A DNA stretch of 64,000 bases from Agrobacterium tumefaciens (GTDB lineage: Bacteria; Pseudomonadota; Alphaproteobacteria; Rhizobiales; Rhizobiaceae): positions 2,046,001 to 2,110,000 of the forward strand of contig NZ_CP039903.1 in NCBI RefSeq assembly GCF_005221385.1. The letters are read 5' to 3'. The translations under genes were made by a program, and so were the position numbers. The first letter of the stretch is position 1. The number at the start of each line of letters is the position of its first letter. The notes below the pieces were generated by a model. The model was not told where the DNA came from and did no database searches. It saw only the letters and a list, made by a program, of their open reading frames with translations. This document shows positions 52,331 to 62,066 of the stretch, piece by piece.

Positions 52331-52939
52331 TCACCATGCTCCGGTAAGCATTTGCCCGGAAAGCGGCACAGTCCGCGGCTTGCCGTCCTTGTCCGTCGCC
52401 GACAGCGATGCCGACATCTGCTTAGGCGATTTGCGGAACCAGTTGGCGGCGACGCTTGCCATATCGCCAAGCATGGCGTGGTGGTGCCAGTCGGCAAAGC
52501 GTCTTGCCGTCGCTTCAGGTTCTGAACGGTAGAAGAAATCACCGGATTGCCCGAGATCGTTGATTGATGCCGCCATCGTGGATAGTGGGCGCTGAAACAT
52601 CTTCGGCGGCACGGACAATCCCCGGGCACCATCGGCAAAAGCCGGCGCCATGAAATCGATCGCCCATCCATCCGCCTCGACCCAGCAATGGAAATTGTCG
52701 CCCGCACCTGTCACGTAACCATCGTCACGATGATCCGCAAACAGCAGGACCTTCCCATCCAGATTATAGGCGGCAAGCCCACCCTTCGGCAAAGCCTTGA
52801 CCTTGTAGTGCTGCTTGAGGATGAAAGCGCCGAAGGTACTGAAATACATCGAGGCCGAAGCGGGATCGGCATTCTGGCTGAGGAGCAGGCTGTTGATGAC
52901 CCGGTAAATCCGGTGATAGTCGGTCTGCTTGATCAGCAT
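52331..52939 (-). CDS. DUF2026 family protein
   Basis: A 202-residue soluble protein that matches DUF2026 (MLIKQTDYHRIYRVINSLLL, then STFGAFILKQHYKVKALPKG). The central region, FHCWVEADGWAIDFMAPAFAD, has a Cys-His arrangement like papain-fold or transglutaminase-like proteins, so a hydrolase or acyltransferase function is possible. That idea is inference. The gene is single and precedes repeat DNA next to der. Confidence 0.78.
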   Translation of the reverse strand: MLIKQTDYHRIYRVINSLLLSQNADPASASMYFSTFGAFILKQHYKVKALPKGGLAAYNLDGKVLLFADHRDDGYVTGAGDNFHCWVEADGWAIDFMAPAFADGARGLSVPPKMFQRPLSTMAASINDLGQSGDFFYRSEPEATARRFADWHHHAMLGDMASVAANWFRKSPKQMSASLSATDKDGKPRTVPLSGQMLTGAW

Positions 52940-52987
52940 GGTCTTTTACTCTTCAAAACAAGACGTTGGACGAGCGCCCGCCGCTTG

Positions 52988-53085
52988 TTTCTTCTCCCCG
53001 GGGGAGAAGTCCGCGGCAGCGGGATGAGGGGGCGAGGGTCGAGATATCAGGAGAGGTTGCCCCCTCATCCGACCCTTCACGTCAA
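52988..53085. repeat. Palindromic intergenic repeat (family B, copy 1)
   Basis: Begins with the palindrome CTTCTCCCCGGGGGAGAAG and contains GGCAGCGGGATGAGGGGGC and then GCCCCCTCATCCGACCCTTC. The same blocks, in order, make up the longer element at 60017-60135. It lies between the DUF2026 gene and der. Confidence 0.75.
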
Positions 53086-53087
53086 AA

Positions 53088-54524
53088 TCAACGCCTCTTC
53101 TTCGCCTTGCTCTCGAACGGATTATCCGACCCACGATAATGCACGCGGATCGGCACGCCAGGCATGTCGAAATCCTTGCGCAAACCGTTCACCAGATAAC
53201 GCGTATAGCTTTCCGGAATGGCTTCCGGGCGGGTGCAGGAAATCATGAAGGCGGGCGGGCGAGCCTTGACCTGCGTCATATATTTCAGCTTCAGGCGACG
53301 GCCGGAAACGGCCGGCGGCGGATGCTGCGTGGTCTGCCCATCCAGCCAGCGGTTGAGCCTGGCGGTGGAGATACGGCGGTTCCAGACCTTGTCCGTATCG
53401 ATGATGCTCTGCATCAGCCGGTCGAGGCCATAACCCGTCTGACCGGAGATCGGCACGGCGCGGATGCCGCGCGCCTGCGGCAGCAGCCGCTCGGTCTTTT
53501 CACGCAGATCGGCCAGATAGGCCTGCGGGTCTTCGACCAGATCCCATTTGTTGAAGGCGAGCACGGCGGCGCGGCCTTCGCGGATAACGAGGTCGACCAG
53601 CTGCAGATCCTGCTTTTCGAACGGGATGGTGCTGTCGAACACAATCACCACCGTCTCGGCAAAACGGATGGAGCGCAGCGAATCCGCCACCGAGAGCTTT
53701 TCCAGCTTCTCCGTCACCTTGGCCTTGCGGCGCATGCCGGCCGTATCGAACATCTTGATGGTGCGGCCGCGCCAGTCCCATTCGACCGAAATACTGTCGC
53801 GGGTAATGCCGGCTTCCGGGCCGGTCAGCAGCCGGTCTTCACCGAGGAAACGGTTGATGAGTGTCGATTTGCCCGCATTCGGTCGGCCGATAATGGCGAC
53901 GCGCAGCGGCTTAGTCTCGTCATAGACGGGCTCTTCGTCTTCGTCTTCCTCTTCCTCGCTGCCGGGCTCAGCGCGCGGCAGAACGATATCCGTCTCCGCC
54001 TCGTCCACTTCAGGCGGGAAGGCGGCGTCTTCGCCGATCGCCGCAACGATGGCGTCGCGCAGGTCGATCATGCCCTGACCGTGTTCGGCCGAGATCGGGC
54101 AAGGCTCGCCAAGACCGAGCGTGAAGGCATCGTAGAAACCGGCGTCAGAACCGCGCGCTTCGGATTTGTTGGCCACCAGCACGACAGGCTTGCCGCGACG
54201 GCGCAGCATTTCGCCGAGCGTCTCGTCGGCGGGCGTCAGCCCCGCCTTGGCGTCAACCACGAACAGCGTTACATCGGCTTCATCGATTGCCGCTTCCGTC
54301 TGCGCCCACATGCGACCCTGAAGCGTTTCCGGCCCGGATTGCTCCAGACCGGCGGTGTCGATGATGGTGAAACGCAGATCGACAAGCTTCGCGTCGCCGG
54401 GGCGGCGGTCACGGGTCACGCCAGGCGTGTCGTCCACCAAGGCCAGCTTCTTTCCGACCAGACGGTTGAAAAGCGTGGACTTGCCGACATTGGGGCGCCC
54501 GACTATGGCGACGGTGAAGCTCAT
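53088..54524 (-). CDS. der: GTPase Der, ribosome biogenesis
   Basis: A 478-residue protein with two tandem GTPase domains and a KH-like C-terminal domain, the layout unique to Der (EngA). The first P-loop [12 protein letters not shown] starts at residue 8, and the second [12 protein letters not shown] near 209; DTAG and NKSE/NKWD motifs follow in each domain. An acidic linker of about 20 residues ([11 protein letters not shown]) separates the domains, and the C-terminus carries the basic KKRR tail. Der is essential for 50S subunit assembly. It lies downstream of a YfgM-like TPR gene. Confidence 0.96.
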   Translation of the reverse strand: MSFTVAIVGRPNVGKSTLFNRLVGKKLALVDDTPGVTRDRRPGDAKLVDLRFTIIDTAGLEQSGPETLQGRMWAQTEAAIDEADVTLFVVDAKAGLTPADETLGEMLRRRGKPVVLVANKSEARGSDAGFYDAFTLGLGEPCPISAEHGQGMIDLRDAIVAAIGEDAAFPPEVDEAETDIVLPRAEPGSEEEEDEDEEPVYDETKPLRVAIIGRPNAGKSTLINRFLGEDRLLTGPEAGITRDSISVEWDWRGRTIKMFDTAGMRRKAKVTEKLEKLSVADSLRSIRFAETVVIVFDSTIPFEKQDLQLVDLVIREGRAAVLAFNKWDLVEDPQAYLADLREKTERLLPQARGIRAVPISGQTGYGLDRLMQSIIDTDKVWNRRISTARLNRWLDGQTTQHPPPAVSGRRLKLKYMTQVKARPPAFMISCTRPEAIPESYTRYLVNGLRKDFDMPGVPIRVHYRGSDNPFESKAKKRR

Positions 54525-54539
54525 TGTTGTCTGTTCCTT

Positions 54540-54612
54540 AGAGCAAGTCTGCCCAAAACGTTACCTGTTTTGGGCAAAAGACATGCGTAAAATAATCAGT
54601 TGGATCGCTTTG
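54540..54612 (+). repeat. Shortened intergenic repeat related to family D
   Basis: Starts TTAGAGCAAGTCTGCCCAAAA and contains the hairpin CCCAAAAC...GTTTTGGG, then AAAGACATGCGTAAAATAATC. The start and hairpin resemble the element at 6998-7090 read on the other strand. It lies between the der start codon and the TPR gene. Confidence 0.5.
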
Positions 54613-54654
54613 GCAATGCGAAGAAATGCCGGGGCGATAGCTCGGAGAGCGGCT

Positions 54655-55326
54655 TTAAGCAGCTTTGCCCGAAGCGGTGATATTGTCGAGCATGATCTGC
54701 GCACGGCTCGTCACGTTGCGCGGTGCCTGCGTATCGTTGACGATCTGCTCGAACCATTGTTTGGCCTTGACGAAATCACCGGCCTTGTAGGCAGCAAGGC
54801 CGAGTGCCTCGCGGGCCGACGCCCGCATCGTCTGGCCTTCAGCGCTCAAAGGCTCGGCCAGTGCAACCACCTGATCATAGGTGCCGTTATCGACCAAAAG
54901 CCAGGCCGCCCGCACCTTGGCCGTGTCGCGGAAGACCTGCGGCGCAGATGTATCGTTGCCGATGGCGGTGAAGGCAGCGATGGCGCCGGCCGCATCACCC
55001 TTCTGCGACAGCAGCGTGGCCGAGCGGAACTTCGCCAGCACAGGATAATTGCCGTGACCGGAGGTTTCGAGATCGGCAAAGGCCTTCAGCGCCTCATCCG
55101 TCTTGTTTTCAGAAGCAAGCGTCAGCGCCGCAAGGAACTGGTCACCGGAATTAGAAGCGCGGCTGGTGTTCCAGTATTCGTAAATGCCGGCGCCGGCAGC
55201 GCCGAGAACCACGAGAACGGCGGCGCCCGCAGCCACGATACCGTAACGGCCCCAGAAGCGCGACAGCTGCTCGGAGCGGATCTGCTCGTTCACTTCGCGG
55301 ATAAAGGTATCATTTTCGTTTGCCAT
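54655..55326 (-). CDS. YfgM-like tetratricopeptide repeat membrane protein
   Basis: A 223-residue protein with a cytoplasmic N-terminus (ANENDTFIREVNEQIRSEQL), one membrane helix near residues 24-45 (YGIVAAGAAVLVVLGAAGAG) and a periplasmic TPR-like domain with repeated helices (KTDEALKAFADLETSGHGNY; AGDFVKAKQWFEQIVNDTQA). It matches YfgM, which in E. coli works with SecYEG and periplasmic chaperones. In E. coli yfgM-bamB-der is an operon; here no bamB gene lies between this gene and der. GGAGA sets the start at ATG 55326; the frame extends to 55428. Confidence 0.85.
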   Translation of the reverse strand: MANENDTFIREVNEQIRSEQLSRFWGRYGIVAAGAAVLVVLGAAGAGIYEYWNTSRASNSGDQFLAALTLASENKTDEALKAFADLETSGHGNYPVLAKFRSATLLSQKGDAAGAIAAFTAIGNDTSAPQVFRDTAKVRAAWLLVDNGTYDQVVALAEPLSAEGQTMRASAREALGLAAYKAGDFVKAKQWFEQIVNDTQAPRNVTSRAQIMLDNITASGKAA

Positions 55327-55481
55327 CAAATTCTCCGTTACCCGCGCGGAGATCGTCTCCGATCCATCCGTCCGCGGACATACCAAGCCGCTTACCCGGG
55401 CAAGCACAAGCGTGGCCGACCGGGTCATGGTCGGCCTTCTAGCCTATTTTGCCTGATATGTAAGGGGGAAACGTTGATTTC

Positions 55482-56066
55482 CTACATCGCGATCGGCTGA
55501 ACGCCGATCAACCATTCGTGCAGTTTCAGGATGAAAGCCCCCCAGAGAACGATGCCGCCGACAATGGCCACCACATCATAGCGGCCCGAGACGAAGGGAC
55601 GGAGCACTTTTTCGCCCGCCCTTTCGCGCCGCTTCAGCGAAATGCGCATCACCACACCCCAGGCAAGGAACGACGCAAAAAGCAGGATCGAAGAGGTTTC
55701 GCCATTCGCCAGAAGATGGGCGAGCGCCCAGATCTTGACGGAGAGAATGAGCGGATGCTTCGTCTTCACCGCGATGTGGCCAGCCGGTATGAGGCTGGCG
55801 ATAAGACAGATCATCGCCGGCAGCATCAGCGTCACGGCAAGATGGCTCGTCCAGACCGGCGGATACCACAACATGCCCGTCTCCTGCCGGGCTTCCCCAA
55901 AGGCATAGATGACGAGGCCGAGCGTGATGAGGCTGGCGACGGAATAAAGCCCCTTGAAAGGACCTTCACCCAGCTTCGCGATCATCCGCGCGCGAAACTG
56001 CGGCGCAAACACCTTCAAAAGATGCGTCAGGAAAAACAAGGCAAGACAGAGTACGAGAAAAAGCAT
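55482..56066 (-). CDS. NnrU family membrane protein
   Basis: A 194-residue membrane protein with about six helices, the size and pattern of NnrU. Characteristic stretches are LFFLTHLLKVFAPQFRARM and HIAVKTKHPLILSVKIWALAHLLANGE, the His residues of which lie in conserved places. NnrU is needed for denitrification in Rhodobacter, apparently through redox or quinone function, but homologues occur in many non-denitrifiers. The gene is alone here. In a denitrifying Agrobacterium it would connect with the pseudoazurin found at 33392. Confidence 0.88.
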   Translation of the reverse strand: MLFLVLCLALFFLTHLLKVFAPQFRARMIAKLGEGPFKGLYSVASLITLGLVIYAFGEARQETGMLWYPPVWTSHLAVTLMLPAMICLIASLIPAGHIAVKTKHPLILSVKIWALAHLLANGETSSILLFASFLAWGVVMRISLKRRERAGEKVLRPFVSGRYDVVAIVGGIVLWGAFILKLHEWLIGVQPIAM

Positions 56067-56217
56067 GGAACACGGTCCCCCGGTGGATCGGAACGCGGCC
56101 CTATCACCGCGAGGCAGAACAGGAATTAGGCTGAAAGGCGTAAAAAAGCCAGACTATTCAAAGCTTCGCCTTATTCCACCCGCAAAAGGCCACGGTGTAT
56201 CATATGACGGATGACTG

Positions 56218-57201
56218 ATGTTTCGCCCATTTACCGCTTTTTCCCTGTCGCTTCTCACCGCCCTGCCCGCTTTCGCCGAAAATACGGAAAAGCCGAAGCA
56301 GCTCGTCATCGTCTCCTTTGACGGTGCGGGCGACAATACGCTGTGGGAAAGAAGCCGGGCGACGGCGAAGGAAGTCGGCGCGCATTTCACCTATTTTCTC
56401 GCCTGCACGCTGGTCATGGACCGCAAGACCAGCGCCAAGACCTATCAGGGTCCGGGCCAGAAGGCCGGTCGCTCCAATGTCGGTTTCGGCCAGTCGCCGG
56501 AAGAGGTGGAGACGAGGCTCAGAAACATCTGGGCCGCCTATCGTGAAGGCAACGAGATCGGCAACCACACCTGCGGCCATTTCGATGGGGGCCAATGGAC
56601 CGCCGAACAATGGGACGGCGAATTCACCACCTTCACCAGCACGCTGGAAAATGCCTGGCAGATGATCGGCAAGAAGGGCGAAGAGCCTGAAGGCTGGCGC
56701 AACATGGTGAAGAACATCAACGGTTTCCGTGCGCCCTATCTGTCGCAGGGACCGGCACTGACCGCCGCCCAGAAAAAACACGGCTTCGTTTACGATGCCA
56801 CCAGCATCACCAAGGGGCCGGAATGGCCGGCGGAGCGCGACGGCATAGAGCATTTCGGCCTGCCGCTCATTCCCGAAGGGCCGGGCAACCGTCCCATCAT
56901 CGCCATGGACTACAATCTCTTCATCCGTCACTCCATCGGTGTCGAGACGCCGGATCGCGCCAGGGAATTTGAAGACCGCGCCTATGCGGCCTTCCGCAAT
57001 GCCTTCGACAGACAGTACAATGGCGAGCGCATTCCGCTACAGATGGGCTTTCATTTCGTGAAGATGAATGGCGGCGCCTATTGGAACGCCTATGAGCGCC
57101 TGCTGCGCGAAGTCTGCCGGAAAGACGATGTCGCCTGCGTGAGTTATGCTGAGGCCATGCCGATGATCGAGGCCCGCAAGAAGCAGAAGACCGAGGGCTG
57201 A
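56218..57201 (+). CDS. Exported polysaccharide deacetylase family protein
   Basis: A 327-residue protein with a signal peptide (residues 1-20, ending ALPAFAE). The carbohydrate esterase 4 pattern is present but divergent: motif 1 reads VSFDGAGDN instead of TFDDGP, motif 2 is GNHTCGH (His-x3-His), and FRAPYLSQ is motif 3. The second metal-binding Asp of motif 1 is replaced by Gly, so activity or metal binding may differ. The family removes acetyl groups from chitin-like or peptidoglycan sugars. The ATG follows ACTG directly, without a good ribosome-binding site. Confidence 0.82.
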   Translation: MFRPFTAFSLSLLTALPAFAENTEKPKQLVIVSFDGAGDNTLWERSRATAKEVGAHFTYFLACTLVMDRKTSAKTYQGPGQKAGRSNVGFGQSPEEVETRLRNIWAAYREGNEIGNHTCGHFDGGQWTAEQWDGEFTTFTSTLENAWQMIGKKGEEPEGWRNMVKNINGFRAPYLSQGPALTAAQKKHGFVYDATSITKGPEWPAERDGIEHFGLPLIPEGPGNRPIIAMDYNLFIRHSIGVETPDRAREFEDRAYAAFRNAFDRQYNGERIPLQMGFHFVKMNGGAYWNAYERLLREVCRKDDVACVSYAEAMPMIEARKKQKTEG

Positions 57202-57219
57202 AACCTCTTGGCACCCGAC

Positions 57220-57249
57220 AAAAAAGGCGGCCATCCGGCCGCCTTTTTT
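57220..57249. terminator. Bidirectional Rho-independent terminator
   Basis: AAAAAAGGCGGCC (57220-57232) and GGCCGCCTTTTTT (57237-57249) form a perfect 13-bp stem with a 4-base loop, with T-runs for both directions, between the polysaccharide deacetylase and bacA. Confidence 0.92.
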
Positions 57250-57256
57250 GTTTGCC

Positions 57257-58534
57257 TCAGGGCCGATTGGCCTCCATCGGACCACTCTCTGCCTCGCGCT
57301 GCAGATAGCGCTGGTCGATATCGGGCAGCGGCTGATCGTCGATCGCGGACTCGAAGGCCACCAGACGCTTGCGGATCGACAGAAGCTCGATGATCGTCGA
57401 CCAGGAGCTCACCAGATACTGGAAACTATCGCTTACCTGCCCAAAGGCGGTGGCGATCTGCTGCCAGATACCCATCGTGATCTTGGCTGCCACGATGGTC
57501 GGGATCAACATGAAGGTTAGAATGAGAGCATCAAGCTGGCCGAATGTGTAGCGGGCAACGTTGAAATAGAGATAGTGCCAATACATGCGGAAATAATTCT
57601 TGCGCACATTGGCAAAAAGCTCCCGCATGGTCGGCGGCTGAGCACGGTCCTCATGGTCTTCGCCATAGACCAGTTCCTTGCGGAATGCCGCCTCGACACG
57701 CTGGTTGCGGAACTGCAGTCCCGGCAGCTTGATACCGACAACGGCAAGCAGCACCGTGCCGAAAACTGACCACAACAAAGCCAGCCAGAATAGCGAATGC
57801 GGAATGGCGCCAAGGAAGGGCAGCTCCGTCACATGCGCCGACATCTGGAACAGCAGCGGCAGGAACACCACCAGCGTCATGACCGAGTTGATGAGCACGA
57901 CACCAAGCCCCTCGACAATGGACGCAAATCGCATCGTATCTTCCTGCACACGCTGCGAGGCACCTTCGATGTGACGCAGCTTGTCCCACTTTGACAGGTA
58001 GAAATCATTCATGGCCGTGCGCCACCGGAATACATAGTGGCTGGTGAAAAAAGCGGTGATGACGTTCATCGCGACGCCAACCATGCCGATTTCAAGAAAA
58101 CGCAACTGAAGTGAATAGAATTGGTCTGCCGTAATACCGGGCTGCTTTTCTAGCGCGCGCTGGAAAAGGTCGAAGAACGGACCACGCCAATTATTGATCG
58201 CAACCGAAACCTGCACCGCAAAATAGGCGATGAAAATGATGAAGGCCGAACCCCAGATCGACCAATTCGTCCAGGGGTGGTCTCTGGCGATCAATTGCCA
58301 GGCGACGCCGAAAATCCCGACGAAAATCGTGAAATAAAGATAGAACCAGACATTATCTCGCGAAAAGAAAAAGGCGATACCGAGAGGCGCGCTTTCTCCG
58401 GGAGCCAGAGGCGGCATACCGAGGGCGGCGCCCATTTGCGGACCGACGCTGTACCAGACAAGAATACAGACAACAGTCCACAGCGCAGCGGAGGTGAAGA
58501 ACAATTTCGGCTTGGGAAAGAAAGAATGAAACAC
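57257..58534 (-). CDS. bacA: SbmA/BacA family peptide transporter
   Basis: A 425-residue inner-membrane protein of the SbmA/BacA family, lacking the ATPase domain of true ABC proteins. Eight membrane helices are predicted. Family motifs include NNWRGPFFDLFQRALE near residue 113, FRWRTAMNDFYLSKWDKLRHIEGASQRVQED near residue 168, and EDRAQPPTMRELFANVRKNY. BacA imports proline-rich and nodule-specific peptides and is needed for chronic infection in rhizobia and Brucella, also affecting very-long-chain fatty acids in lipid A. A good terminator follows. Confidence 0.93.
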   Translation of the reverse strand: MFHSFFPKPKLFFTSAALWTVVCILVWYSVGPQMGAALGMPPLAPGESAPLGIAFFFSRDNVWFYLYFTIFVGIFGVAWQLIARDHPWTNWSIWGSAFIIFIAYFAVQVSVAINNWRGPFFDLFQRALEKQPGITADQFYSLQLRFLEIGMVGVAMNVITAFFTSHYVFRWRTAMNDFYLSKWDKLRHIEGASQRVQEDTMRFASIVEGLGVVLINSVMTLVVFLPLLFQMSAHVTELPFLGAIPHSLFWLALLWSVFGTVLLAVVGIKLPGLQFRNQRVEAAFRKELVYGEDHEDRAQPPTMRELFANVRKNYFRMYWHYLYFNVARYTFGQLDALILTFMLIPTIVAAKITMGIWQQIATAFGQVSDSFQYLVSSWSTIIELLSIRKRLVAFESAIDDQPLPDIDQRYLQREAESGPMEANRP

Positions 58535-58716
58535 GTTTTCGAACTCACGCGCGTTTGAAATCAGCCATTATTGGCGAAGCACTAGATGGCCCGAACCTAG
58601 GGCAGAAATTTGTGCACAGCAACGGCGAAGCGCGGACCTTAACAAGATGTAAGACGAAGTTGGCGAAACGAGCCAAGATGGAACACCGCATAAAGGCTGG
58701 GAAAGACGGCCCGCGC

Positions 58717-59907
58717 CTAACGCTTCCGCTCTGTGGCGAGCACCGGCAGCATCAGCACAATACTGACGACAAGCACGGCGGAGGCGAGAATGCTGGGTGC
58801 GGTAAAACTGCCCGTCACCTCGGCGATCCAGCCGGCGGCCAGTGGCCCGACGATCTGGCCCGTTCCGAAGGCCGCCGTCATCAGCGCGAAGGCGCGGCGC
58901 GGGCTTGGCCCGGCAAATTCCCGGCCGAGCTGCAGGCCATAGGCGGTGATGACCATGAAGGTCAGCCCCAAGAGTAGGCCACCCGCCAGAACGCCCGGCA
59001 CGGGCGGCAGCATCACGGAAGCAAAGACGCCGATGGCTTCGACGGCAAGAACGATCACGAAAGCGCGCTTCAGCCCCTGTGACTTCAGCACCGGCTTCCA
59101 GAGAAACAGGGAAACGGCGGCGGCGCAGCCGGTGATGAACCAGGCCAGAAATTCCACGAAGGCACCGGCAGCAGCCATGCGGGCAATCGCCACAATGAAG
59201 GTGGCGGTGATGACATAACCAAAACCGAAAAGCCCATAGGCGAGCGTTGTCAGAAACAGCGGCCGCGTCCAGTTGAGCGGCGGCTCCGCCGCCGAGGATG
59301 CATGTCGCGGCGGGCCTGCGGGCAGCACCCGCCAGACGAGAAGGAATGTGGCGAAGGAAAAGGCAGCACCTGCGATCCACTCCTCACGCCATGAGGAACC
59401 CCCGCCATCAAAAACGACGCCGATCAGATAGACCGCAAGCGAGGAGATGGCGATGCCCGCGCCGACACCGCCATAATGCAACGCCTGGATATTATCCCTG
59501 CCCGCTTTGACGGCATGGCCGATGACGATCTGCGAGGTGAAGATCATGGTCAGTGCGCTGGCGACACCGGCAAGAAACCGGATGATGGTGAAGGCCGCGA
59601 CGGAATTGAAAGCCGCCATGGCCAGCAGCAGCGCAGCGGTGGAAAACAGACCGCCAAGTGCTACCAGCCGCTCCCGTCCAGAGCCCCAGGAATAGGCCGA
59701 AAGCACCGCACCCGCCAGATAACCGGCAAAATTGCCCGCCGCCACAATGCCCGCATCCCCCGCCGAGAGCGGCACATCCGCCATCATGCCGGGCAGAATG
59801 GGGGTGAAGGAAAAGCGGCCGAAACCCATGGCGGATGCCATCATCAGCGCCCCGGAAAATCCGAGTGCAGTCAGATGTCTGGCGGAAAGTGGCTTGTCGG
59901 TGATCAT
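58717..59907 (-). CDS. YbfB/YjiJ family MFS transporter
   Basis: A 396-residue transporter with twelve predicted helices. It matches the YbfB/YjiJ family by ALMMASAMGFGRFSFTPILPGM near residue 20, AGNFAGYLAGAVLSAYS and the TIIRFLAGVASALTMIFTSQ helix. The substrate is unknown for the family. A repeat element of family B lies upstream, between this gene and map. Confidence 0.88.
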   Translation of the reverse strand: MITDKPLSARHLTALGFSGALMMASAMGFGRFSFTPILPGMMADVPLSAGDAGIVAAGNFAGYLAGAVLSAYSWGSGRERLVALGGLFSTAALLLAMAAFNSVAAFTIIRFLAGVASALTMIFTSQIVIGHAVKAGRDNIQALHYGGVGAGIAISSLAVYLIGVVFDGGGSSWREEWIAGAAFSFATFLLVWRVLPAGPPRHASSAAEPPLNWTRPLFLTTLAYGLFGFGYVITATFIVAIARMAAAGAFVEFLAWFITGCAAAVSLFLWKPVLKSQGLKRAFVIVLAVEAIGVFASVMLPPVPGVLAGGLLLGLTFMVITAYGLQLGREFAGPSPRRAFALMTAAFGTGQIVGPLAAGWIAEVTGSFTAPSILASAVLVVSIVLMLPVLATERKR

Positions 59908-60016
59908 GAACGGCTTATCGCAACCGGGCGGATGAGGGACAAGCGAGTTATTTTGATCGGCCTCATAAGCCGACTTTATCTGTCGCGCGGCGATGCGTTC
60001 GAAGGGTGCCGCGTAT

Positions 60017-60135
60017 TCTTCTCCCCGAGGGGGAGAAGGTGGCCCGAAGGGTCGGATGAGGGGGCAACGTAGCCGGATTTCGGAGAGCTCGCCCCCTCAT
60101 CCCGCTGCCGCGACCTTCTCCCCCTCGGGGAGAAG
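60017..60135. repeat. Palindromic intergenic repeat (family B, copy 2)
   Basis: Starts CTTCTCCCCGAGGGGGAGAAG, then GTGGCCCGAAGGGTCGGATGAG, and ends CGACCTTCTCCCCCTCGGGG AGAAG. Its two halves are mutually inverted copies: GTCGGATGAGGGGGC pairs with GCCCCCTCATCC. The element at 52988-53085 is a shorter or decayed copy. Confidence 0.78.
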
Positions 60136-60197
60136 AAACAAGTGGCACGCGCTCGCTCCGACCTTAAAATCGAGGGTGACGGAGGCAGGTGTAGCAG

Positions 60198-60950
60198 TCA
60201 CTCCGCAAGCGTCAGAACCAACGGCCCGTTCTTCGTCGCAACCACGGTGTGCTCATACTGCACCGTCGGCGCGCTCGGATCGCTATAGAGCGTCCAGGGA
60301 TCGTCATCGCCGTCTTCAGCCCAATAAGCTCCCGTCGAGAGAAACGGCTCGACAGTGAACACCATGCCTTCCTGCATGATGCGCCGTTCGTCCTTGTCGG
60401 GCCAGGTCGCCAGTTCCTTCGGCTCTTCATGCAGCGAGCGCCCGATACCGTGGCTCGCCAGATTGGTGATCAGCGTATAGCGGTTCTTTTTCGCAAAAGC
60501 GCCGATGGCATTGCCGATATCGGCAAAGGGCCGGCCGGTTTTCACCTGCTGCAGGCCTGTCCACATGGCGCGTTTGCCATCGCGGCACAGCCGTTCGATC
60601 TCCTTCTTCACCGGCGGCACGGCGAAGGACGAACCGGTATCGCCAAAGAAGCCGTTCTTCACCGCCGAGACATCGATATTGACGAGATCACCCGCCTTGA
60701 TGATGCGTGGCCCCGGAATGCCGTGGGCCACTTCCTCGTTGACGCTGATGCAGGTCGCGCCGGGAAACTTGTAGCAGAATTCCGGCGCCGATTGCGCACC
60801 GTTATCCTCCAGAACCTTGCGGCCGATGGCATCCAGCTCGGCCGTGGTGATGCCGGGTTCCAGCGCGTCCGCCATGGTCTGCATGGCCACGGCACAAAGA
60901 CGGCCGATATCCTTCAGCAGAACCAGTTCTTCTTCGGTGGAAATGACCAT
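60198..60950 (-). CDS. map: Methionine aminopeptidase, type I
   Basis: A 250-residue enzyme that removes the initiator methionine from new proteins. The five metal ligands are visible: NIDVSA and GDTGSS (two Asp), NLASHGIGR (His), FTVEPFL (Glu) and YEHTVV (Glu). The length fits the short bacterial class. It lacks an N-terminal extension and is probably one of several paralogues; whether it is the essential copy cannot be told. A family B repeat separates it from the MFS gene. Confidence 0.94.
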   Translation of the reverse strand: MVISTEEELVLLKDIGRLCAVAMQTMADALEPGITTAELDAIGRKVLEDNGAQSAPEFCYKFPGATCISVNEEVAHGIPGPRIIKAGDLVNIDVSAVKNGFFGDTGSSFAVPPVKKEIERLCRDGKRAMWTGLQQVKTGRPFADIGNAIGAFAKKNRYTLITNLASHGIGRSLHEEPKELATWPDKDERRIMQEGMVFTVEPFLSTGAYWAEDGDDDPWTLYSDPSAPTVQYEHTVVATKNGPLVLTLAE

Positions 60951-61004
60951 GTTTCTGTCCGTCGTTTTATATGGCGGGTCTCAAAACGCCCGCCTTGGTA
61001 ATCA

Positions 61005-62066
61005 TCAGGCCGTGGCTTTCACCGGATCGGCACTCCCCGTCAATTCTTTTCTGACGATCGGCGCGACTTTCGTACCATAAAGCTCGATGCCGCGCATAAT
61101 CTGGTCGTGCGGCATCAGGCCGATGGCCATCTGCAGCAGGAAGCGATCATTCTTGAACACACCATGTGCCTTGATGATCTTTTCCGCCACCAGCTCGGGT
61201 TCGCCGAGGAAGAGATTGCCCTCCGGCCCGCGCGCCGCATCGAAATGCGCGCGGTTCGTCGGCCCCCAGCCGCGCTCGCGGCCGATGCGGTTCATCACCT
61301 CCGCCTGCGGGCCGTAAAACTGGTCCGCCGCCTTGTCTGTTGTGTCGGCAATGAAGCCGTGCACATTGATGCTGGTGCGCAGCGTGGTCTTTTCCTGACC
61401 GGCCCGGCGCGCCGCCTCATGGTAAAGATCGAACAGCGGTGCGAAGCGGCGGTATTCGCCGCCGATGATGGCAAGCGCCACCGGCAGGCCCATGGCCCCG
61501 GCACGCGCCACCGATTGCGGCGTGCCGCCCACCGCGATCCACACCGGCAGACGCTCCTGCAGCGGGCGCGGATAGACCCCACGCCCATTGATGGCCGGAT
61601 GTTTGGTGCCGGACCAGGTGACGATTTCCTGTTCGCGCAACGCCAGCAGCAGATCGAGCTTTTCGGCGAAGAGCACGTCGTAATCTTCAAGATCGTAACC
61701 GAACAGCGGGTAGGATTCGATGAAAGAGCCGCGCCCGGCCATGATTTCGACGCGACCGTTCGACAGAAGGTCGACGGTCGAAAATTGCTGGAACACCCGC
61801 ACCGGATCATCCGAACTCAACACCGAGACGGCGCTGGTGAGACGGATGTTCCTGGTTTTCACCGCCGCCGCCGCAAGCACGGTGGAGGGTGAGGAAGCGA
61901 CATAATCCGGGCGGTGGTGCTCGCCCAGCCCGAAAACATCGAGCCCGACCTGATCGGCAAGCTCGATTTCCTCGAGAAGATCCTTCAGACGGCGCGCACC
62001 TTCCGGCCCGCGGCCATCGGCGGGATTAGGATTGACATCCGCGAATGTGTAAAGACCGAGTTCCAT
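61005..62066 (-). CDS. LLM class flavin-dependent oxidoreductase
   Basis: A 353-residue protein of the luciferase-like monooxygenase fold. Typical stretches are [36 protein letters not shown], and a C-terminal half with [20 protein letters not shown] that binds FMN or F420. Members of this subgroup often carry the annotation LLM class or alkanal monooxygenase, with unknown substrate. ATG 62066 (MELGLYTF) is preferred to the frame start at 62129 because homology starts there, and AGAGG lies about 9 bases upstream. Confidence 0.88.
   Translation of the reverse strand: MELGLYTFADVNPNPADGRGPEGARRLKDLLEEIELADQVGLDVFGLGEHHRPDYVASSPSTVLAAAAVKTRNIRLTSAVSVLSSDDPVRVFQQFSTVDLLSNGRVEIMAGRGSFIESYPLFGYDLEDYDVLFAEKLDLLLALREQEIVTWSGTKHPAINGRGVYPRPLQERLPVWIAVGGTPQSVARAGAMGLPVALAIIGGEYRRFAPLFDLYHEAARRAGQEKTTLRTSINVHGFIADTTDKAADQFYGPQAEVMNRIGRERGWGPTNRAHFDAARGPEGNLFLGEPELVAEKIIKAHGVFKNDRFLLQMAIGLMPHDQIMRGIELYGTKVAPIVRKELTGSADPVKATA

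Noticed and set aside
53139..54590. 483-codon frame on the plus strand over der
   Set aside because: Antisense to der, which has two intact GTPase domains.
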